A stretch of 64,000 nt of DNA from DATBLE01 sp963808815 (GTDB lineage Bacteria; Actinomycetota; Thermoleophilia; Gaiellales; Gaiellaceae), in NCBI GenBank assembly GCA_963808815.1, contig CAWEGI010000013.1:62001-126000 (forward strand), read 5' to 3'. The translations under genes were made by a program, and so were the position numbers. Under the pieces are notes generated by a model. The model had not been told where the DNA came from. It saw only the letters and a program-made list of their open reading frames with translations, and did no database searches. Positions 19,742-28,275 of this stretch are shown piece by piece (the first letter of the stretch is position 1; every line of letters begins with the position of its first letter).

Positions 19742-20590
19742 CTAGCCCGCGAGAGCGTGCCTGGCCGGCTCCGAGAGCGAGCTCTCGCGGCCCTCGAAGT
19801 CGACCGCGAAGCGGCGCTTGCCCTTGCGGGCACTCTCGCGCAGGTACGTCGAGATCATCAGGATCCGCGGCTTCGTGCGGGCGAAGCCGCCGCGGTGAAA
19901 GCCGGCGGTGTCACAGAAGATGACCGTCCCGGCAGGTCCCGTCATCGTCAGCCGGTCGTCGGGGTCGACCGCGGCCTCCAGCTCGTCGGCGGAGGGGTAG
20001 CGGTGGCCCTGGCCCCACGGGAACACGTCGCCGTACTTGCCGCCCGCGGCGCTGTCGCGGACGTACTCGAACGGGCCCGCCTCCTCGTCGACGTCGCTGA
20101 AGTAGATGAACATCTTCACGATGTGGTCGTCCTCGGGGTCGCGGTGCCAGCGCTGCGACGCGACGCGCTCGGTCACCTCCGGGCGCGGCACCGTGTACCA
20201 GTTGTCCACGTAGGTCAGCCTGGTCGGCTGCCCGGCGTAGCCGTTGACGATGTCGAGCGCGGTGTCGGCAGCGGCGATCCGGAGCCACGCCTGGGAGAGG
20301 GAGTAGAGATGCTTGTCGACGCCCTTCGCGTAGAAGCGCCGGACGATCACCTCGTCCTTCTCCTTGCCCTTGGCCTCTCCGTCGTCCTGTCGGCCCAGCT
20401 CGGCCGCCCGCGCGTCCGTCTCAGCGACGAACGGCGTGATGTCGGCGACCGCCTCCTGCCAGAGCTCCTCGCCGAACAGCTCGTCGAACCGGGCGACGGC
20501 GATCCCGTCGCTGCGGAAGGTCTCGAGAACCCGCTCAGCCGCCGTGGCGGCGGCGGTCGTATCGCTCGAGAAGGGCGGTGGAGGAGTCAC
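19742..20590 (-). CDS. PhyH-type Fe(II)/2-oxoglutarate dioxygenase, second copy
   Basis: An intact protein of 282 residues from GTG 20590, overlapping the nucleotidyltransferase end by 56 bases. RWHRDPEDDHIVKMFIYFSD carries the HxD ligands, EEAGPFEYVRDSAAGGKYGD the following strand, and IFCDTAGFHRGGFARTKPRI the distal histidine and the 2-oxoglutarate arginine. It closely resembles the third copy at 39035-40057 (same NWYTVP, SQRWHRD, DVDEEAGPFEYV and FHRGGFAR stretches) and is more distant from the first. The substrate is unknown. Its location among sugar-nucleotide genes suggests a glycan or lipid-carrier hydroxylation. Confidence 0.85.
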   Translation of the reverse strand: MTPPPPFSSDTTAAATAAERVLETFRSDGIAVARFDELFGEELWQEAVADITPFVAETDARAAELGRQDDGEAKGKEKDEVIVRRFYAKGVDKHLYSLSQAWLRIAAADTALDIVNGYAGQPTRLTYVDNWYTVPRPEVTERVASQRWHRDPEDDHIVKMFIYFSDVDEEAGPFEYVRDSAAGGKYGDVFPWGQGHRYPSADELEAAVDPDDRLTMTGPAGTVIFCDTAGFHRGGFARTKPRILMISTYLRESARKGKRRFAVDFEGRESSLSEPARHALAG

Positions 20591-20978
20591 GGACCGTGTC
20601 GAGGTATACCACCTCGATCCCCAGCTCCGCACAGATCGCGAGTTCCTCGTCGGGCAGCCTGCCCCGCCAGTCGGCGCCCTTCGCGTAGGCGGCAGGACCG
20701 AGCGCCCGCAGCACCGACGCGGTCGTCCCTGACGCGAGGTGCACATGGTCGACGAACCGGATCGCGTCGACCAGCGCAGCGCGGTCGGCCTGCGGGAGCA
20801 GCGGCGGATGCTTCCGCGCGACCCAGTCGTCGGGAGCCACGTTGCACAGGACCGGCCGTCCGAGCGCCGCTGCCGCCTCGAAGTAGGCGACATGGCCCGG
20901 ATGCAGCGGGTCGAACCCGCCGTCGACCATCGTCACCTGCCCCCGGTGGGCGTCCAGGTCCTCGGTCGCGACGATCAT
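20535..20978 (-). CDS. HldE-C/TagD-like cytidylyl- or adenylyl-transferase
   Basis: An intact protein of 147 residues from ATG 20978. GGFDPLHPGHVAYFEAAAAL is the HxGH nucleotide-binding motif of the cytidylyltransferase superfamily. YAKGADWRGRLPDEELAICA corresponds to the KGxDxR region of heptose-phosphate nucleotidyltransferases (HldE C-domain) and of glycerol-phosphate relatives. It could activate a heptose 1-phosphate, glycerol phosphate or another sugar phosphate. In this neighbourhood both a heptose pathway and possible CDP-alcohol transferases are present, so the substrate cannot be decided. The GTG of the downstream dioxygenase lies inside its last 60 bases. Confidence 0.75.
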   Translation of the reverse strand: MIVATEDLDAHRGQVTMVDGGFDPLHPGHVAYFEAAAALGRPVLCNVAPDDWVARKHPPLLPQADRAALVDAIRFVDHVHLASGTTASVLRALGPAAYAKGADWRGRLPDEELAICAELGIEVVYLDTVRDSSTALLERYDRRRHGG

Positions 20979-20981
20979 TGG

Positions 20982-20987
20982 TAGCTT
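20982..20987 (+). promoter_or_regulatory. -10-like box TAGCTT, leaderless
   Basis: TAGCTT ends 6 bases before GTG 20994 in a divergent gap of only 15 bases between two start codons. The promoter of the minus-strand partner must therefore lie inside the plus-strand gene. Confidence 0.45.
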
Positions 20988-20993
20988 CCGGCC

Positions 20994-21728
20994 GTGCGCA
21001 TTCCGCGCATCTTCCACCAGATCTGGGTGGGGCCGGATCCCCTGCCGGACGAGTTCGCCGCGTACGGGCAGACCTGGCTCGACAACCACCCCGGGTGGGA
21101 GCTGAAGCTCTGGACCGACGAGAACTTCCCGCCGCGCGAGACCCTGATCCGCCCGGAGGCGGCCGACCTGCTGCGCGCGCCGTGGGAGCGCGGCGACATC
21201 CTCCGCCTGGAGCTGCTGTTCACGCAGGGCGGCGTGCACGTGGACACCGACTTCGAGTGCAAGCGGTCGATCGAGCCGCTGATCGAAGACGCCGACGTCT
21301 TCGTCGGCTTCCGCAAGCCCGGCAAGCTGAACGGCGCGCTGATGGGTTCGGTGCCGGGCCACCCGCTGGTCGAGAAGGGGCTGCGGGAGATCAGGCCGCA
21401 GCTCATGTACGGCAAGAAGATGGCAACGGGTGACAACCTCAAGGACACGACCGGACCCGAGTTCATCGACGCGATCTTCCTCGACCAACCCGGCGTCGCC
21501 TTCATCGATCCGGAGCTCTTCTATCCGCGGACGCCGGAGCAGATCGAGAATGCATACGCGGTGCACCACAAGGCCCGCGCCTGGAAGGACGAGGAGGGGC
21601 TGCGCGCGATGCTGACCAAGGCAGAGGCCCGCCTGCTGCGCTCGCAGGAGGAGACGCTGAAGTGGCGACGCCGCGCCGAGGAGGCGGAGGCAGAGCTCGA
21701 GCGGCTCCGAGCGGCCGCGCGGTCGTAG
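20994..21728 (+). CDS. DXD-motif glycosyltransferase (Gly_transf_sug family), second copy
   Basis: An intact protein of 244 residues from GTG 20994. It begins VRIPRIFHQIWVGPDPLPDE and carries WELKLWTDENFPPRE, RGDILRLELLFTQGGVHVDT with the DTDFEC metal site near residue 85, and GSVPGHPLVEKGLREIRPQL. The overall plan matches the enzyme at 13883-14587, including an alpha-helical charged tail (LKWRRRAEEAEAELERLRAA), so the two are paralogues. In the family they transfer a hexose to a growing glycan in the cytoplasm. The stop TAG overlaps the next GTG by one base, so it is coupled to a sulfotransferase gene. Confidence 0.88.
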   Translation: MRIPRIFHQIWVGPDPLPDEFAAYGQTWLDNHPGWELKLWTDENFPPRETLIRPEAADLLRAPWERGDILRLELLFTQGGVHVDTDFECKRSIEPLIEDADVFVGFRKPGKLNGALMGSVPGHPLVEKGLREIRPQLMYGKKMATGDNLKDTTGPEFIDAIFLDQPGVAFIDPELFYPRTPEQIENAYAVHHKARAWKDEEGLRAMLTKAEARLLRSQEETLKWRRRAEEAEAELERLRAAARS

Positions 21729-22717
21729 TGGCGCTGCTCCTGCACATCGGGCTCCAGAAGACTGCCTCCACCTGGCTCCAGAGCAAGGTGTTCGGATCGG
21801 CAGCCGTCGGGTTCGCCACGGTCGGCGGCGAGGCCGTCGTGAAGCGGACGCTGATCGCGCCCGACGACATCGAGTTCGATGCGGCCGCGTGCCGATCGGC
21901 GTTCGTGGAGCGGATCGAGGCGGTGGGGGCGGAGCGCCTCGTCCCCGTCCTGTCGGCAGAGCGACTGAGCGGCGACATGCTCTACGGCGCGTACGACAGC
22001 GTGCGCCTGGCCGACCGACTCGCCGAGGCCTTCCCCGGCGCGAAGGTATTGATCGTGATCCGCGAGCAGCGCAGCATCCTCTTCTCCACGTACCAGCAGT
22101 ACGTCAAGGTCGGCGGCCAGCTCGACGTCCGCGACTACCTGACCCGGGCGTCGAAGTCGCACCCCTGGCCGTGCGACCTCCGGCGGTACGAATACGACCG
22201 GTTGATGTCCTACTACCACCTCCTCTTCGGCCAGGACCAGGTCCTCACGCTCCCCTACGAACTGTTCCGGTCGGATCCCGAGGGGTTCGTCCACCGCATC
22301 GCCGCCTTCGCCGGCGCTTCGCCGGAGCCCGGAGTCGTCGAGGCGTTGAAATTCGACAAGGTGGTGAACCGGTCGTGGCCCCCGGCCGGCATCGCGGTCA
22401 AGCGCCGGATGAACTGGCTCGTACGCGAGCGGATGAACCCCTGGGCGCCCGTCGACGGACGAAGCACCATCGGGCGGAAGCTGACGAAGGCGGCACGCGA
22501 GCTCGGCCGCAACGCGCCGGATCGAGTCTCCGCGCGAATCGAGGAAGCGATGCGTTCGATCATCGCCGCGAACGTCGACGACCACTACCGAGACAGCAAC
22601 GCCCGCGCGTCCGAGCTGATCGGCCTCGACCTCGCGGCGTTCGGCTACGACGTCGCGGCCCGGGACGGGAAGAGCCCGAGCGAGTCCACGTCGCCGTCCG
22701 TGCGCACACGCTCGTAG
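21728..22717 (+). CDS. Sulfotransferase, type B, first copy
   Basis: An intact protein of 329 residues from GTG 21728. LLLHIGLQKTASTWLQSKVF is the phosphosulfate-binding loop (GLQKTASTWLQ) and VLIVIREQRSILFSTYQQYV is the 3'-phosphate site. DLRRYEYDRLMSYYHLLFGQ and VLTLPYELFRSDPEGFVHRI are shared with the paralogue at 23736. The predicted role is sulfation of a sugar of the exported glycan, using cytoplasmic PAPS. The last 73 bases overlap the end of the convergent gene at 22645-23661. It is translationally coupled to a glycosyltransferase, suggesting that sulfate is added to the sugar transferred by that enzyme (inference). Confidence 0.85.
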   Translation: MALLLHIGLQKTASTWLQSKVFGSAAVGFATVGGEAVVKRTLIAPDDIEFDAAACRSAFVERIEAVGAERLVPVLSAERLSGDMLYGAYDSVRLADRLAEAFPGAKVLIVIREQRSILFSTYQQYVKVGGQLDVRDYLTRASKSHPWPCDLRRYEYDRLMSYYHLLFGQDQVLTLPYELFRSDPEGFVHRIAAFAGASPEPGVVEALKFDKVVNRSWPPAGIAVKRRMNWLVRERMNPWAPVDGRSTIGRKLTKAARELGRNAPDRVSARIEEAMRSIIAANVDDHYRDSNARASELIGLDLAAFGYDVAARDGKSPSESTSPSVRTRS

Positions 22718-23661
22718 TCGGCGTCGGGGAACGCACGCCGCAGCACCTCGAGGTGGATGGGAACGGTCTGCTCGACCTCGTAGACGGCCAGCGCCGGGAC
22801 GCCGAGGAACGGAGCGAGGTAGGAGAAGCCTCCGTACGTGGCGACGAGGCCGCGGGACGCGGCGATGATCTGCGTCTGCACCGCCAAGTTGTCCTCCGGC
22901 CGGAGCAGGTGCTCGATCGGATGGACCCGCTCGTGAGCCGTCGCCCACTCCTCGTGGTCGTCGACGAGGAGGCCGGTGGAAAGCAGGACGACGTCCGTAC
23001 GCTCGGCCAGTCGCTCGATCACCGAGCGGAAGAAGGCCCGGTTCTCCTCCGAGCCGGGTAGCACCTCGTTGAAGTAGGCCTTCACGGCGACATAGTCGGC
23101 GGGCAGGCCGGCGAGGGGCTCACGCTCGACGTCGAGCCGCCGGTACTCGACCTGCGGCCACAGCGTGTCGATCGGCTCGCCCCTGAACCAAAGGCCACGC
23201 AGGCGCGTGAACATGTAGCCCGGGTGGACCACGTCGACGTCACCGAGGCGCTCCCGCGCCAGGTCGACGAGCTCGCGGTCGAACGGCTCCCAGCGCAGCT
23301 GCTTCAGATCGCCCGCCCGCCGCCGCCGTTCCTCGAGCCGCGGCAGGTACTCCTCGGCCGAGAGCAGCTCGAGCGCGTCGACCGCGTGCGCGGCGAAGTC
23401 GCGGTACCAGAGCGCGGCACCGCCGCGGGTGAGCACCGTGGCCTGGTCTCGCTCGATCCCGTGACGGCGGAGCTCGCGGCGCAGGAACGGGATCCAGTAC
23501 TCGAGCTCGTAGCCGATCTCGCCCACGAACGGGCCGAGCAGCACCGCCCGGTCATGGGCACCGGCCGCCCTCAGGGTACGGCCGGCGAGCACGGCCCTCG
23601 ATCGCACGTCGAGCTCGCGTTCCACCGCTGCAGCGAGTTCCCGTGCCCGGCCGATGTTCAC
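22645..23661 (-). CDS. Unrecognised GT-B-like protein
   Basis: An intact protein of 338 residues; GTG 23661 is chosen because a TAACGT box lies 7 bases upstream. I do not recognise a named family. Visible features: a GEIGYELEYWIPFLRRELRR strand-helix near residue 48, a central basic region, VDVVHPGYMFTRLRG, VAVKAYFNEVLPGSEENRAF, VVLLSTGLLVDDHEEW and near the C-terminus ATYGGFSYLAPFLGVPALAV, a loop-helix reminiscent of the donor-binding side of GT-B glycosyltransferases and heptosyltransferases. No membrane segment. It sits alone between two divergent or convergent sulfotransferase genes and overlaps the first by 73 bases. Confidence 0.65.
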   Translation of the reverse strand: MNIGRARELAAAVERELDVRSRAVLAGRTLRAAGAHDRAVLLGPFVGEIGYELEYWIPFLRRELRRHGIERDQATVLTRGGAALWYRDFAAHAVDALELLSAEEYLPRLEERRRRAGDLKQLRWEPFDRELVDLARERLGDVDVVHPGYMFTRLRGLWFRGEPIDTLWPQVEYRRLDVEREPLAGLPADYVAVKAYFNEVLPGSEENRAFFRSVIERLAERTDVVLLSTGLLVDDHEEWATAHERVHPIEHLLRPEDNLAVQTQIIAASRGLVATYGGFSYLAPFLGVPALAVYEVEQTVPIHLEVLRRAFPDADYERVRTDGDVDSLGLFPSRAATS

Positions 23662-23668
23662 CCGCTCG

Positions 23669-23674
23669 ACGTTA
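23669..23674 (-). promoter_or_regulatory. -10-like box TAACGT, leaderless
   Basis: TAACGT on the minus strand lies 7 bases before GTG 23661, inside the palindrome GTTAAC. It shares the 74-base divergent region with the promoter of the sulfotransferase at 23736. Confidence 0.4.
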
Positions 23675-23717
23675 ACGGACGGTGCTGCCCAGGCCCGCCG
23701 TCGTAGACCGCCTGACC

Positions 23718-23723
23718 TAGACT
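23718..23723 (+). promoter_or_regulatory. -10-like box TAGACT
   Basis: TAGACT lies 12 bases before ATG 23736, so the transcript would start within a few bases of the codon. No Shine-Dalgarno sequence is visible. Confidence 0.4.
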
Positions 23724-23735
23724 TGTCCGGCCAGC

Positions 23736-24728
23736 ATGGCGGCGGTCCTCGTCCATATCGGTTATCACAAGACAGGATCGACCTGGCTCCAGCAACGGCT
23801 TTTCTCCTCCCGCGAGGCCGGGTTCGGCGTCGTAGTCCGCCAGTCGAAGGTGAAGAGGAGCATGGTCGCGCCGGACGACTTCGAGTTCGATGCTGCGCGG
23901 TGCCGGGAGGCCTACCAGCCACGGATCGACATGATGGAACGGCGTGGGGTCGTGCCCGTCATCTCGGCCGAGCGGTTGAGCGGCAGGCTCGGCGGGCCGG
24001 ACGACGGCGCCCGGATGGCCGAACGCCTCGCCCGCGTGGTTCCCGAGGCCCGGGTACTGGTCGTGCTGCGTGAGCAGCGCAGCATGCTCCTGTCGACCTA
24101 CGGCCAGTACGTCAAGACGGGCGGGATGCTCGATCTTCGGAGATTCCTGGATTGCCCGGTTGCATGGAAGGAGTGGCCGTGCGACCTGCGCCGGTACAGG
24201 TACGAACGGCTCGTCGGCTACTACCACAAGCTTTTTGGACGCGAGCGCGTCCTGGCGCTCACCTACGAGGAGCTGAAAGCCGACCCTGCGGCGTTCGTTC
24301 GCGCAGTCGTCGACTTCGGCGGCGCGAAGCCGCAGCCGGGCGTACTCGAGCGCCTCCAGGTGGCGGGACACGTCAACGAGTCCTGGCCACCGGCCGCCGT
24401 TGCCGCCAAGCGCTGGGCGAACTGGCTCGTCCGCGAGAACCGGAATCCCCGGGCGGCATTCGACGCAGGAGGGCGGGCAGGATCGGCGATGAACGAGGCC
24501 GTCAGAGCTTTCGGGAGCAGGGTGCCTCGATCGACGAACGAGCGTCTCGCACGGGAGATGCTCTCGGCAGTCGCCGTCGCGGTGGGTGACTACTACCGGG
24601 AGAGCAACGCCCGAACATCCGAGCTGACGGGCCTCGAACTCGCGAAGTACGGCTACGACGTCGAACCGGATCCACGCCCGACCGTAGCCGAGGTGCCTGT
24701 CGTCACGGCCGTGGAAGCCCCGTCGTAG
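23736..24728 (+). CDS. Sulfotransferase, type B, second copy
   Basis: An intact protein of 330 residues from ATG 23736. VLVHIGYHKTGSTWLQQRLF contains the phosphosulfate loop and VLVVLREQRSMLLSTYGQYV the 3'-phosphate site. WPCDLRRYRYERLVGYYHKL and the C-terminal YYRESNARTSELTGLEL correspond segment by segment to the gene at 21728, so the two arose by duplication. The last 76 bases overlap the convergent transketolase gene, almost the same overlap as the first copy has with its convergent neighbour. The role is presumably sulfation of a different position or sugar of the same glycan. Confidence 0.85.
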   Translation: MAAVLVHIGYHKTGSTWLQQRLFSSREAGFGVVVRQSKVKRSMVAPDDFEFDAARCREAYQPRIDMMERRGVVPVISAERLSGRLGGPDDGARMAERLARVVPEARVLVVLREQRSMLLSTYGQYVKTGGMLDLRRFLDCPVAWKEWPCDLRRYRYERLVGYYHKLFGRERVLALTYEELKADPAAFVRAVVDFGGAKPQPGVLERLQVAGHVNESWPPAAVAAKRWANWLVRENRNPRAAFDAGGRAGSAMNEAVRAFGSRVPRSTNERLAREMLSAVAVAVGDYYRESNARTSELTGLELAKYGYDVEPDPRPTVAEVPVVTAVEAPS

Positions 24729-26608
24729 CCGAGACGCCGGCGCACCTGCGCCGCGATGCCCTCGGCGTCGAGCCCGTGCGCCTTCAGCACCTCGTCGTTG
24801 CCGCCCGACTTCGGGATGCTGCTGACACCGATCTTGTGCACGCGGTTCGGGGCCTCCTCGGCCGCGAGCGCGGCGAGCACCGCGTCGCCCTGGCCGCCGG
24901 TGACGTAGTGGTTGTCCAGCGTGACGACGGTGGCGCCGTTCGCGACTTCGGCCAGCCAGGCGCCGTCCACGTCGCGCAGCCAGGGCAGCGCGACGAGGCC
25001 GGCCTCGACCCCGTCGGCGGCGAGCGCCTCGGCCGCATGCCAGCCCGCCGCGACCATCACCGGCCCGGCGGCCACGAACAGGATCTCGCCTGCTGACCGC
25101 AGCGATGTCCCGCGTCCCGGTGACAGCTCCTCGACCGCGGGCGGCTCGAAGCCGAGCGCCCAGGGCACGCTGACCAGACGGAGGTAGACCGAGCCGGGCG
25201 CGCGGTGGACCGCCCAGCTCACGGCGGCGCGCGCCTCGTGCTCCGAGAACGGCTCGATCAGCGCCATCCCGGGCATCGCGCCGAGCGCGGAGATGTCGCG
25301 CACCGACTGGTGCGAATGGCCGGGCCCGCCGGGGACGAGGCCCGCCAGCGAGCCGACGTAGATCACCTTGGAGCGCTCGGTCGCGTTGTTGTAGATCTGC
25401 TCGTTCGGCCGGGTGGAAAGGAAGCAGGCGAACGAGTGGCAGACGGGGATCAGCCCGGCCAGCGCCATCGAGCCGGCCTGCGAGACCATGTCCTGCTCGG
25501 CGATCCCGCACTCGAAGAAGCGGTCGGGGAAGCGCTCGCGGAACCCGACCAGCCCGGTGTCCAGCCGGAGGTCGGCGTCGAGCGCGACCAGCCGCGGCTC
25601 CTGCTCGGCGGCGGCGATCAGCGCCTCGCCGTAGGCCGGCACGAGCCGCTGGCGCTCCTTCGGTGCAGAGCGGTGCTCAGGAGGCTCCGCGGGCACGAGT
25701 TCGACCGGATCGGCGCCGAGCTGCTGGAGCCGCTCGTTCAGCCGCGCAAGCACCTCCTCGACCGCCCGCTCGTACTCGTCCTCGGTCGGTGCGCCCGAGT
25801 GGTAGCCGTAGAGGGCGGTATCGGTCTTCGGCAGCTCGTGCGGCTCCATGAACGAGACCCCGCCGCCCTTGCGCGTGTTCGCGATCACGGCCCGCGGACA
25901 CTCCTCGCCCTCCAGGGCCGCCAGCGTGTCCGCGAACGCGCGCAGGTCGTGCCCGTCGCAACTCGCCACCGACCACCCGAACGCGCGGAACTTCTCCTCG
26001 AGGTCGCCGAGGTCGCTCACCTGCGAGACCCACGTGTCCGACTGCACCTGGTTGCGGTCGACGATCACGGTGATCTCGCCGAGCTTGCGGTTCGCAGTCG
26101 GCTGGAGCGACTCCCAGAGCTGACCCTCCTGGAGCTCGCCGTCGCCGGTGAGCACGTAAACCCGACCCGAGCGCCCGAGCACGCGATCGGCGAGCACGAA
26201 ACCGCGTGCCTTCGAGACGCCCATGCCGAGCGACCCGGTACTCGTCACCACCTCCGGCGTTGCTGCCACGTCGGGGTGGCCGGGCAGGCCGTCGAGGCGG
26301 CGGAGCTGGTGGATCAGGTCGAAGTCGAGCCTGCCGAGGGCGGCCAGCACCGCATACAGCCCGGGCGCGTCATGGCCCTTCGACGAGAAGTAGCGGTCGC
26401 CGTCACCGAGCACCTCGAGGTGGAGCCAGGTGACGATGTCGATCGAGCTGAAGGTCGTCCCCGGGTGGCCGGAGCCGGCGCGCTCGATCATGTACAGCGC
26501 GTTCAGGCGGCAGACGTCGGCGAAGGCGGCGGCCCGCTCGACCGGGTCGGCGTCGAGCCCGGCAATGCGGGCGCAGTCGGCGAGCGCGACGTAGCGCAGC
26601 CCGGTCAT
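24653..26608 (-). CDS. Transketolase-type thiamine-diphosphate enzyme
   Basis: An intact protein of 651 residues from ATG 26608, interlocked with the upstream stop (ATGA). Residues 40-300 form the thiamine-diphosphate domain: ERAGSGHPGTTFSSIDIV, YFSSKGHDAPGLYAVL, STGSLGMGVSKARGFVLADR and GDGELQEGQLWES followed by the metal-site NRN. The pyrimidine-binding domain shows FFECGIAEQDMVSQAGSMAL, and HSHQSVRDISALGAMPGMAL follows. A C-terminal transketolase domain ends in a low-complexity tail that lies in the 76-base overlap with the sulfotransferase. Both domains are in one chain. Found with a CMP-sugar synthetase and sulfotransferase, it is more likely a pathway-specific C2-unit transferase for an unusual sugar than the housekeeping enzyme. 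Confidence 0.85.
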   Translation of the reverse strand: MTGLRYVALADCARIAGLDADPVERAAAFADVCRLNALYMIERAGSGHPGTTFSSIDIVTWLHLEVLGDGDRYFSSKGHDAPGLYAVLAALGRLDFDLIHQLRRLDGLPGHPDVAATPEVVTSTGSLGMGVSKARGFVLADRVLGRSGRVYVLTGDGELQEGQLWESLQPTANRKLGEITVIVDRNQVQSDTWVSQVSDLGDLEEKFRAFGWSVASCDGHDLRAFADTLAALEGEECPRAVIANTRKGGGVSFMEPHELPKTDTALYGYHSGAPTEDEYERAVEEVLARLNERLQQLGADPVELVPAEPPEHRSAPKERQRLVPAYGEALIAAAEQEPRLVALDADLRLDTGLVGFRERFPDRFFECGIAEQDMVSQAGSMALAGLIPVCHSFACFLSTRPNEQIYNNATERSKVIYVGSLAGLVPGGPGHSHQSVRDISALGAMPGMALIEPFSEHEARAAVSWAVHRAPGSVYLRLVSVPWALGFEPPAVEELSPGRGTSLRSAGEILFVAAGPVMVAAGWHAAEALAADGVEAGLVALPWLRDVDGAWLAEVANGATVVTLDNHYVTGGQGDAVLAALAAEEAPNRVHKIGVSSIPKSGGNDEVLKAHGLDAEGIAAQVRRRLGYDGASTAVTTGTSATVGRGSGSTS

Positions 26609-27508
26609 CTCTTCCTCGCCCGCTTCACCTTTGCCCTCCGGTTCCGCTCTTCGAAGGCGGCGCGCACGAGCTTCGCCTCCTCCAGCGCGCGCTCGACGCG
26701 TGCCTCCAGCGGCTGCGAGCCTAGCGGCTCGTTCGGCGAGCCCGTCCGGTTCCACCGCGCCGTCGCCGCTCCGATCACCTCGGCCTCCTCCTCGACTGCC
26801 GAGTCGACCCTCTCGGCGAGGAGCTCACCGGCGTAGGCGTGCAGCTCATGGTCGAGCGGGTTGCGCTCGGCGGCGAGAGCGCGCAGATCCTCGGCCACGT
26901 CCTTGGGCCGCCGAGGGTTCTCCCGCGCCGGCTCGTGGGCCGTCGTCGGCCAGCCGAGCGCGAGGTTCAGGACGGCCAGCAGCTCGTCGAAGCGCTCGGT
27001 CGTCCCCACGTAGGCGAACCGGTCGCGCAGGTTCGTTCGGGCTCGATCGAGCGCGTCGGCGGGGAGATCGTCGTATGGAGAGACGAGTCCGCACAGCATC
27101 CGGGTCTGGAGATCGTCCAGCAGGTAGCCACGATCGAACGCCTCGCCGAGGCTGAGCGCCGTCGAGTCCTCGTCGAGGCCGGGCGGGAGTCAGGCCGCCG
27201 CCCCTGCCGGTTTCCGCGAGGAAGTAGTAGTGGGAGAGCGTGCGGGCCACCGGCTCGCGGAGGATCGTCACGAAGGTCGCCTCGGGCAGCACCCGTTCGG
27301 CCAGCCCGAAGCTGACGTGGCCGGACGCGGCCCGGATCGCGGGCTTGCGCGCGATCCCCTCCAGGCGCGGCTCGGTCTCGTCGGGGCGGCTCAGCACGTT
27401 GCCCGCCCCCATGAAGGCGCCGCCCGAGTAGTGGTAGCGCAGCAGCTGCGCGAGCGTAGTCCCCGCCGTCTTGGGCAGGTGGACGAGCAGCAGCGCGTCG
27501 CGTGCCAC
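26605..27508 (-). CDS. Sulfotransferase, type C (heparan-sulfate-2-O-like; one frameshift)
   Basis: The start is GTG 27508. ALLLVHLPKTAGTTLAQLLR carries the phosphosulfate loop PKTAGTT and ATFVTILREPVARTLSHYYF the 3'-phosphate site, the combination found in the Sulfotransfer_2 (heparan sulfate 2-O/6-O type) family. After a slip near 27190 the second half shows MLCGLVSPYDDLPADALDRA and RDRFAYVGTTERFDELLAVL, the usual family continuation, and a basic C-terminus ending at TGA 26605-26607. It belongs to a three-gene unit: CMP-sugar synthetase, this gene, transketolase. It differs from types A and B in sequence, so the cluster uses at least three sulfotransferase lineages. Confidence 0.82.
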
Positions 27509-27510
27509 TG

Positions 27511-28242
27511 CTAGCGAGCGGCGACCGCGACACGCGGGAGCGCAGCCTCGCCGCACTCGACCGCGCGCTCGGCCAGCTCGAGGTCGCCCGGGTAGTCGAT
27601 CGAGAACCCCTCCCACCCCTCGGTGAAGAACGGGGCGACCCGTGTCCCGGAGATCGTCGGCAGCGACGCCTCGAGCACGCTCGACCAGGCGATCTCGAGG
27701 CTCGAGTTCTGGACGTAGACGGTCGGGAGCGAGTGGTACTGCAGCGAGTGGAGCGGCGTCGAGCCCTCGGGCTGCGGCAGCAGCGGCTGGAGCAGGTCGC
27801 CCTCGAGCGTCCACATCTTTCCGGGATGCTGCTTCGTCGGTTCGACGGCGCGGATCGAGTCGGCCCGGTCGCCGAGCTCCAGCAGCCGGTCGAGGGCGCG
27901 GCGGATCGTCTCGCCGGTCCGGAAAGGACTGGTGGGCCGCAGAATCGAAAACAGCTCCTCGGGGCGGCCGTTCATCACATGGACGACCCAGTCGATGTCC
28001 GGCGAGGTCGCCGTCGACATCTCCGCAGGACGGAGGCCGGGGACGGTCGCGCCGTAGCGCTCGGCGGCCCCTGCGATCTCCTCCGAGTCGGTCGAGACGA
28101 GGACGTCGTCGAAGGCACCGCTCTCCCGGGCACCGGCGATCGCGTAGGCGAGCAGCGGATGGCCGGCGAGCGGTGCCACGTTCTTCCCCGGCACCCGCTG
28201 CGAGCCCGACCGGGCCGGAACGAGGGCGACCGCGCTTGGCAC
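27511..28242 (-). CDS. CMP-sugar cytidylyltransferase (NeuA/KdsB-like), second copy
   Basis: An intact protein; the start is GTG 28242 because a TACGAT box lies 6 bases upstream, while ATG 28269 is an in-frame alternative. VALVPARSGSQRVPGKNVAP is the CTP loop. VLVSTDSEEIAGAAERYGAT, LFSILRPTSPFRTGETIRRA and IDYPGDLELAERAVECGEAA follow the family plan. The family couples CTP to a 2-keto sugar acid (nonulosonate or Kdo). It is not in the neuCBA operon but heads the transketolase unit. With the second NeuB at 32083 it could serve a second, different sugar acid; this pairing is inference. Confidence 0.85.
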   Translation of the reverse strand: MPSAVALVPARSGSQRVPGKNVAPLAGHPLLAYAIAGARESGAFDDVLVSTDSEEIAGAAERYGATVPGLRPAEMSTATSPDIDWVVHVMNGRPEELFSILRPTSPFRTGETIRRALDRLLELGDRADSIRAVEPTKQHPGKMWTLEGDLLQPLLPQPEGSTPLHSLQYHSLPTVYVQNSSLEIAWSSVLEASLPTISGTRVAPFFTEGWEGFSIDYPGDLELAERAVECGEAALPRVAVAAR

Positions 28243-28248
28243 GAGGCG

Positions 28249-28254
28249 ATCGTA
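28249..28254 (-). promoter_or_regulatory. -10-like box TACGAT, leaderless
   Basis: TACGAT on the minus strand lies 6 bases before GTG 28242. The surrounding string (TACGATCGCCT then GTGCC) is nearly identical to that before gmhA (TATGATCGCCTG then GTGCC), suggesting a common promoter type. Confidence 0.5.
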
Positions 28255-28263
28255 TCCCGGCGG

Positions 28264-28269
28264 TACCAT
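28264..28269 (+). promoter_or_regulatory. -10-like box TACCAT, leaderless
   Basis: TACCAT ends 6 bases before GTG 28276, favouring that codon over the ATG three bases further on. Confidence 0.5.
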
Positions 28270-28275
28270 CGACCG

